In this document: piece after piece, positions 4,889 through 7,552 of the stretch
Layout: the number at the start of each line of letters is the position of its first letter
Numbering within the stretch: the first letter of the stretch is position 1
Assembly (NCBI GenBank): GCA_027619145.1
Contig: JAQCGA010000189.1
Span: 1 to 7,552, forward strand
DNA: 7,552 bases
Direction: 5' to 3'
Source of the DNA: a bacterium
GTDB taxonomy: Bacteria; Latescibacterota; UBA2968; GCA-2709665
Notes under the pieces: generated by a model
Database searches by the model: none
What the model saw: only the letters and a program-made list of their open reading frames with translations
What the model was told of the DNA's origin: nothing
Position numbers and translations under genes: made by a program

Positions 4889-6512
4889 TCTTTGCCTCCT
4901 GCGGCGCGTAGTTATAAGCTTCCTCTGTCACAATCGGCGTCTTATCAAAATTCAGCGTTGGCGGTGGCGAAGGGATGTCCCATTCCAGCCCTTTCGCCCC
5001 CCAGGGGTTCGCACCGGCAACTTTTCCGTACCGCAGAGACCAGGTCAGGTAGATCAGTGGAATCAAATATCCCAGCGCCAGAATAGACGCACCCGCCGTG
5101 GACATCACATTCAACACCTGAAACTCGGGCGGATACACATGGTAGCGGCGCGGCATGCCCATATATCCCAGCAAAAATTGAGGGAAAAATGTCAGATTGA
5201 ATCCTACAAACACCAGCAGCGCCGCAAACCGCGCCCAACCTTCCGGATACATCCGCCCGGTAATCTTGGGCCACCAGAAATGAATTCCACCCAGATAAGC
5301 CATAATCGCGCCACCCACCATAATGTAGTGGAAATGCGCTACAATAAAGTACGTATCGTGCACGTGAATATCAATGGCCAGCGAAGCCAGGAACAACCCG
5401 GTCAATCCGCCAATGGTAAACAACCCAATGAACCCCAGCGCATAAAGCATCGGAGACTGGTAAGAAATGGAACTTTTGTATAACGTCGCCGTCCAGTTAA
5501 ACGTCTTAATTGCCGAAGGAATTGCTACCAGAAAACTCAGGACCGAAAAGACCATCCCTGCATAAACCGACTGACCACTTACAAACATATGGTGGCCCCA
5601 CACCAGGAACCCGAACACCGCAATAGCCAAACTAGAAAATGCCACAAAACTGTACCCGAAAATCCGTTTCCGCGAAAACGCCGCAATCAGCTCGCTAATC
5701 ACGCCCATCGCAGGAAGAATCATAATGTATACGGCCGGGTGAGAATAGAACCAGAACAGATGCTGAAACAGAACTGGATCTCCACCCAGAGCCGGGTCAA
5801 AAATCCCAATCCGAAACAATCTCTCCAGCGCCACAAGCACAATTGTAATGGCCAGCACCGGCGTGCCCAGCACCATAATCAGGCTGGTTGCATAATGTGC
5901 CCACACAAACAGGGGCATCCGCAACCATGTCATTCCTGGCGCACGCATCTTGTGCACCGTCACAATAAAATTAAGCCCCGTCATAATCGACGAGAACCCG
6001 GTAATAAAAATACCCAACGCCGTTATAATGACATGGGAGTTCGCGTACGTACTGCTATACGGCGTATAAAACGTCCAACCCGTATCCACACCGCCGGACA
6101 CCATCGCATACAGCGTGAACAGCCCCCCAATGGTGTACACGTACCAGCTTCCCAGGTTCACGCGGGGAAACGCCAAATCCTTGGCACCTATCATAATCGG
6201 CAACAAGAAGTTACCCAATACAGCCGGAATAGACGGCAACAAGAAAAAGAAAACCATAATGATGCCGTGCATCGTGAACAACCGGTTGTACGCTTCGGCC
6301 TGGAAAATATCTCCCTGGGGCGTCATCAGCTCCAGACGGATCAATACCGCAAAAATTCCACCGATAAAGAAAAATAGCGTAATCGAAGCCAGATATAGCA
6401 GTGCGATACGTTTGTGGTCTGTGGTAAACAACCACGACCTGATCCCGTAATTCGCATTCAAATAATGCTTACGGGACTCTAATGCTTCGCGCTCGGCGGT
6501 TACCGTATTCAT
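4881..6512 (-). CDS. ctaD: Cytochrome c oxidase subunit I (A2-type heme-copper oxidase)
   Basis: A 543-residue, roughly 12-helix integral membrane protein that reduces oxygen to water and pumps protons. All redox ligands are present: His82 and His395 for low-spin heme, His393 for the high-spin heme, and His258, His307 and His308 for CuB, with Tyr262 as the cross-linked tyrosine. Spacings from His258 to His307 (49) and His307 to His393 (86) equal those in the Paracoccus enzyme. The D-channel entrance residues Asp112, Asn101 and Asn119 and the K-channel Lys336 are present. The usual channel glutamate of HPEVY is replaced by Ala260, but Tyr256-Ser257 precede the histidine, giving YSHPAVY. This is the known hallmark of A2-type oxidases such as the Rhodothermus caa3 enzyme. 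ctaD follows ctaC after a 55-nt gap. The ATG has GAAGGA with a 9-nt spacer; a closer AGAGGA is only 2 nt away. Confidence 0.98.
   Translation of the reverse strand: MNTVTAEREALESRKHYLNANYGIRSWLFTTDHKRIALLYLASITLFFFIGGIFAVLIRLELMTPQGDIFQAEAYNRLFTMHGIIMVFFFLLPSIPAVLGNFLLPIMIGAKDLAFPRVNLGSWYVYTIGGLFTLYAMVSGGVDTGWTFYTPYSSTYANSHVIITALGIFITGFSSIMTGLNFIVTVHKMRAPGMTWLRMPLFVWAHYATSLIMVLGTPVLAITIVLVALERLFRIGIFDPALGGDPVLFQHLFWFYSHPAVYIMILPAMGVISELIAAFSRKRIFGYSFVAFSSLAIAVFGFLVWGHHMFVSGQSVYAGMVFSVLSFLVAIPSAIKTFNWTATLYKSSISYQSPMLYALGFIGLFTIGGLTGLFLASLAIDIHVHDTYFIVAHFHYIMVGGAIMAYLGGIHFWWPKITGRMYPEGWARFAALLVFVGFNLTFFPQFLLGYMGMPRRYHVYPPEFQVLNVMSTAGASILALGYLIPLIYLTWSLRYGKVAGANPWGAKGLEWDIPSPPPTLNFDKTPIVTEEAYNYAPQEAKSE
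4895..4900 (-). promoter_or_regulatory. Shine-Dalgarno of ctaE, inside the ctaD coding end
   Basis: AGGAGG on the - strand lies 6 nt before the GTG start of ctaE. It falls within the last codons of ctaD and supports the GTG as the real start. Confidence 0.85.
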
Positions 6513-6521
6513 CGTCCTCTG

Positions 6522-6527
6522 TCCTTC
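6522..6527 (-). promoter_or_regulatory. Ribosome binding site of ctaD
   Basis: GAAGGA on the - strand, 9 nt before the ATG at 6512. A second purine-rich AGAGGA (6520-6515) lies only 2 nt from the ATG, too close to act alone. The rest of the 55-nt ctaC-ctaD gap holds a weak 5-bp ATGCA/TGCAT palindrome and nothing else I recognise. Confidence 0.6.
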
Positions 6528-6567
6528 AATGTTCGGGAGGCAAATGCAAAAGCCTGCATCTACCGTC

Positions 6568-7497
6568 TCACTTCTTCAAAGATTTGATGTACTCGATAAT
6601 CTGCAAAATCCCAGCTTCACTGAGCTGCCCCTGGTACGTGGGCATCAGCGCTTTGTAGCCATCTACCATTTTTGCATTCGGCGTCAGAATTGATTCCCGA
6701 AGATACGCTTCATCGGCCAGTACCGTCTGTCCATTTTTCAGCTTCACCGAATGACCGAACAAACCGTCCAGCACCGGCCCACGCCCCTGCGAGTCTGGTC
6801 GGTGGCAGGTTACACAACCCGTCTGCTGAAACAACCGCTCTCCGGCAACAGCCATAGACTCTCCGCCAACACCGCCACTGAGCCAGGCTTCGTACTCCAC
6901 CGGTTCCATTACCACCACACGCCCAATCATCCGGGAATGCTCGTTGCCACAGTACTCTGCGCAGAACAAATGGTACTCTCCCGGTTTCGTCGCTTCAAAC
7001 CAGACCGAGGTATATCGCCCCGGAAGCACATCTTGCTTCACCCGAAATGCGGGAATATAAAAACTGTGAATCACATCTTCCGAGGTCATCGTCAACCGCA
7101 CCGCCTGGCCCACCGGCACGTGCAACTCGTTGATCTCGCTTTTGCCTTCCGGGTGTTGTAATTTCCACATCCACTGTTTGCCCACCACATAAATTTCCAT
7201 CGCATTCGACGGTGGGATGGACATGGAAAAGTACAATTGCGCCGCCCATACAAATACGCCCATGGACAAAACCAGTGGAATCAGCGACCATGCCAGTTCC
7301 AAACGCAGGTCACCGTGAATGGCCCGGGGCTGTTCACTGTCCGATTTGCGGCGGTACCGGATGGCAAAAATCAGTACCAGCAGAAAAATCAGGCCCGCAA
7401 AAAAAACAGAAAGACCTACCAGCGCAAAATAGAGCAGGTCTACCTTTGCAGCAAACGTAGAAGCCTGTTCAGGAAAAAGAGAGAAATCATCCCACAT
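6568..7497 (-). CDS. ctaC: Cytochrome c oxidase subunit II with fused cytochrome c domain (caa3 type)
   Basis: A 309-residue membrane-anchored subunit that passes electrons from cytochrome c or another donor to heme a. Order of parts: a short N-terminus, two membrane helices (about 20-47 and 66-92), a periplasmic cupredoxin domain with the CuA site, and a C-terminal cytochrome c domain from about 215. CuA ligands are His144, Cys179, Cys183, His187 and Met190, in the [12 protein letters not shown] arrangement. The c-type heme motif CVTCH covers 228-232, and Met285 in ALMPTY is the likely sixth ligand. The aromatic patch GKQWMWK (106-112) is the usual electron entry site. No cleaved signal peptide is obvious. 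The fused cytochrome c makes this a caa3 oxidase. The start is ATG 7497; an adjacent in-frame GTG at 7500 is possible. There is no good ribosome site, and a TGA of an upstream open frame ends 4 nt before the ATG, suggesting coupled translation. Confidence 0.96.
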   Translation of the reverse strand: MWDDFSLFPEQASTFAAKVDLLYFALVGLSVFFAGLIFLLVLIFAIRYRRKSDSEQPRAIHGDLRLELAWSLIPLVLSMGVFVWAAQLYFSMSIPPSNAMEIYVVGKQWMWKLQHPEGKSEINELHVPVGQAVRLTMTSEDVIHSFYIPAFRVKQDVLPGRYTSVWFEATKPGEYHLFCAEYCGNEHSRMIGRVVVMEPVEYEAWLSGGVGGESMAVAGERLFQQTGCVTCHRPDSQGRGPVLDGLFGHSVKLKNGQTVLADEAYLRESILTPNAKMVDGYKALMPTYQGQLSEAGILQIIEYIKSLKK

Positions 7498-7501
7498 CAC
7501 A

Positions 7502-7552
7502 TCATCCAGAGGAAAAGAGCGCCCGGCGGTTACCCGCCACGCTCAACACCTG
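7502..7552 (-). CDS. Possible C-terminal end of an upstream operon gene
   Basis: From the window edge, one - strand frame is open for 16 codons and ends in TGA at 7504-7502. The other two frames hit stops quickly. Its residues end in RRALFSSG. The stop lies 4 nt before the ctaC ATG, and ctaC lacks a clear ribosome site, which fits the end of a preceding gene. Sixteen codons open by chance are not rare, and the product cannot be identified. It may be a cta/Sco-type assembly gene, which often precedes ctaC, but this is a guess. A GC stem GGCGG/CCGCC with a GTAA tetraloop lies at 7525-7538. Confidence 0.3.
   Translation of the reverse strand, partial: QVLSVAGNRRALFSSG

Noticed and set aside
5589..6377. 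+ strand open frame of 262 codons inside ctaD
   Set aside because: It is antisense to highly conserved subunit I sequence and is rich in Arg, His, Gln and Asn without any fold-like pattern.

Overview
The window looks like part of a bacterial chromosome from an aerobic, probably Gram-negative lineage with a moderately GC-rich genome. The phylum cannot be fixed from sequence alone. The mix of a family 2 glycoside hydrolase, two short-chain dehydrogenase/reductase (SDR) enzymes, an HpcH/HpaI aldolase of an unusual subgroup, several short REP-like intergenic repeats and a caa3-type oxidase recalls environmental lineages such as Poribacteria or Latescibacterota. That assignment is a low-confidence inference from memory.

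Left part, + strand (1-2580): the C-terminal end of a GH2 glycosidase is followed 42 nt later by an atypical NAD-dependent epimerase/dehydratase. Next comes a 294-nt gap packed with short repeats: three small inverted repeats and two copies of a 55-bp direct repeat. A classical SDR oxidoreductase follows, with its ribosome binding site directly against the second 55-bp copy, and then a strong rho-independent terminator. These genes suggest carbohydrate or small-alcohol metabolism; no exact substrate can be assigned.

Middle part (2641-3900): an AT-rich segment carries a likely sigma-70 promoter and a strong Shine-Dalgarno sequence. They drive a 46-codon gene for a single-pass membrane protein that I do not recognise. 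It ends at a long stem-loop that can serve as terminator for both this gene and the convergent aldolase gene on the - strand. The aldolase gene has its own promoter, placed so that its -35 box lies in the T-rich tail of the upstream cox terminator.

Right part, - strand (3927-7552): a compact operon in the order ctaC-ctaD-ctaE-ctaF encodes a complete four-subunit caa3-type cytochrome c oxidase. Subunit II carries both a CuA site and a fused cytochrome c domain. Subunit I keeps all heme and CuB ligands but has the YSHPxVY motif of A2-type oxidases in place of the D-channel glutamate. ctaD/ctaE overlap by 8 nt and ctaE/ctaF by 1 nt, which points to translational coupling. A short open frame ending just before ctaC may be the tail of another operon gene.

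I found no clear novel multi-gene system, CRISPR array, complete mobile element, tRNA or rRNA. The best candidates for a second look are the orphan small membrane protein, the repeat-dense gap, and the aldolase with apparent changes at two canonical active-site positions.
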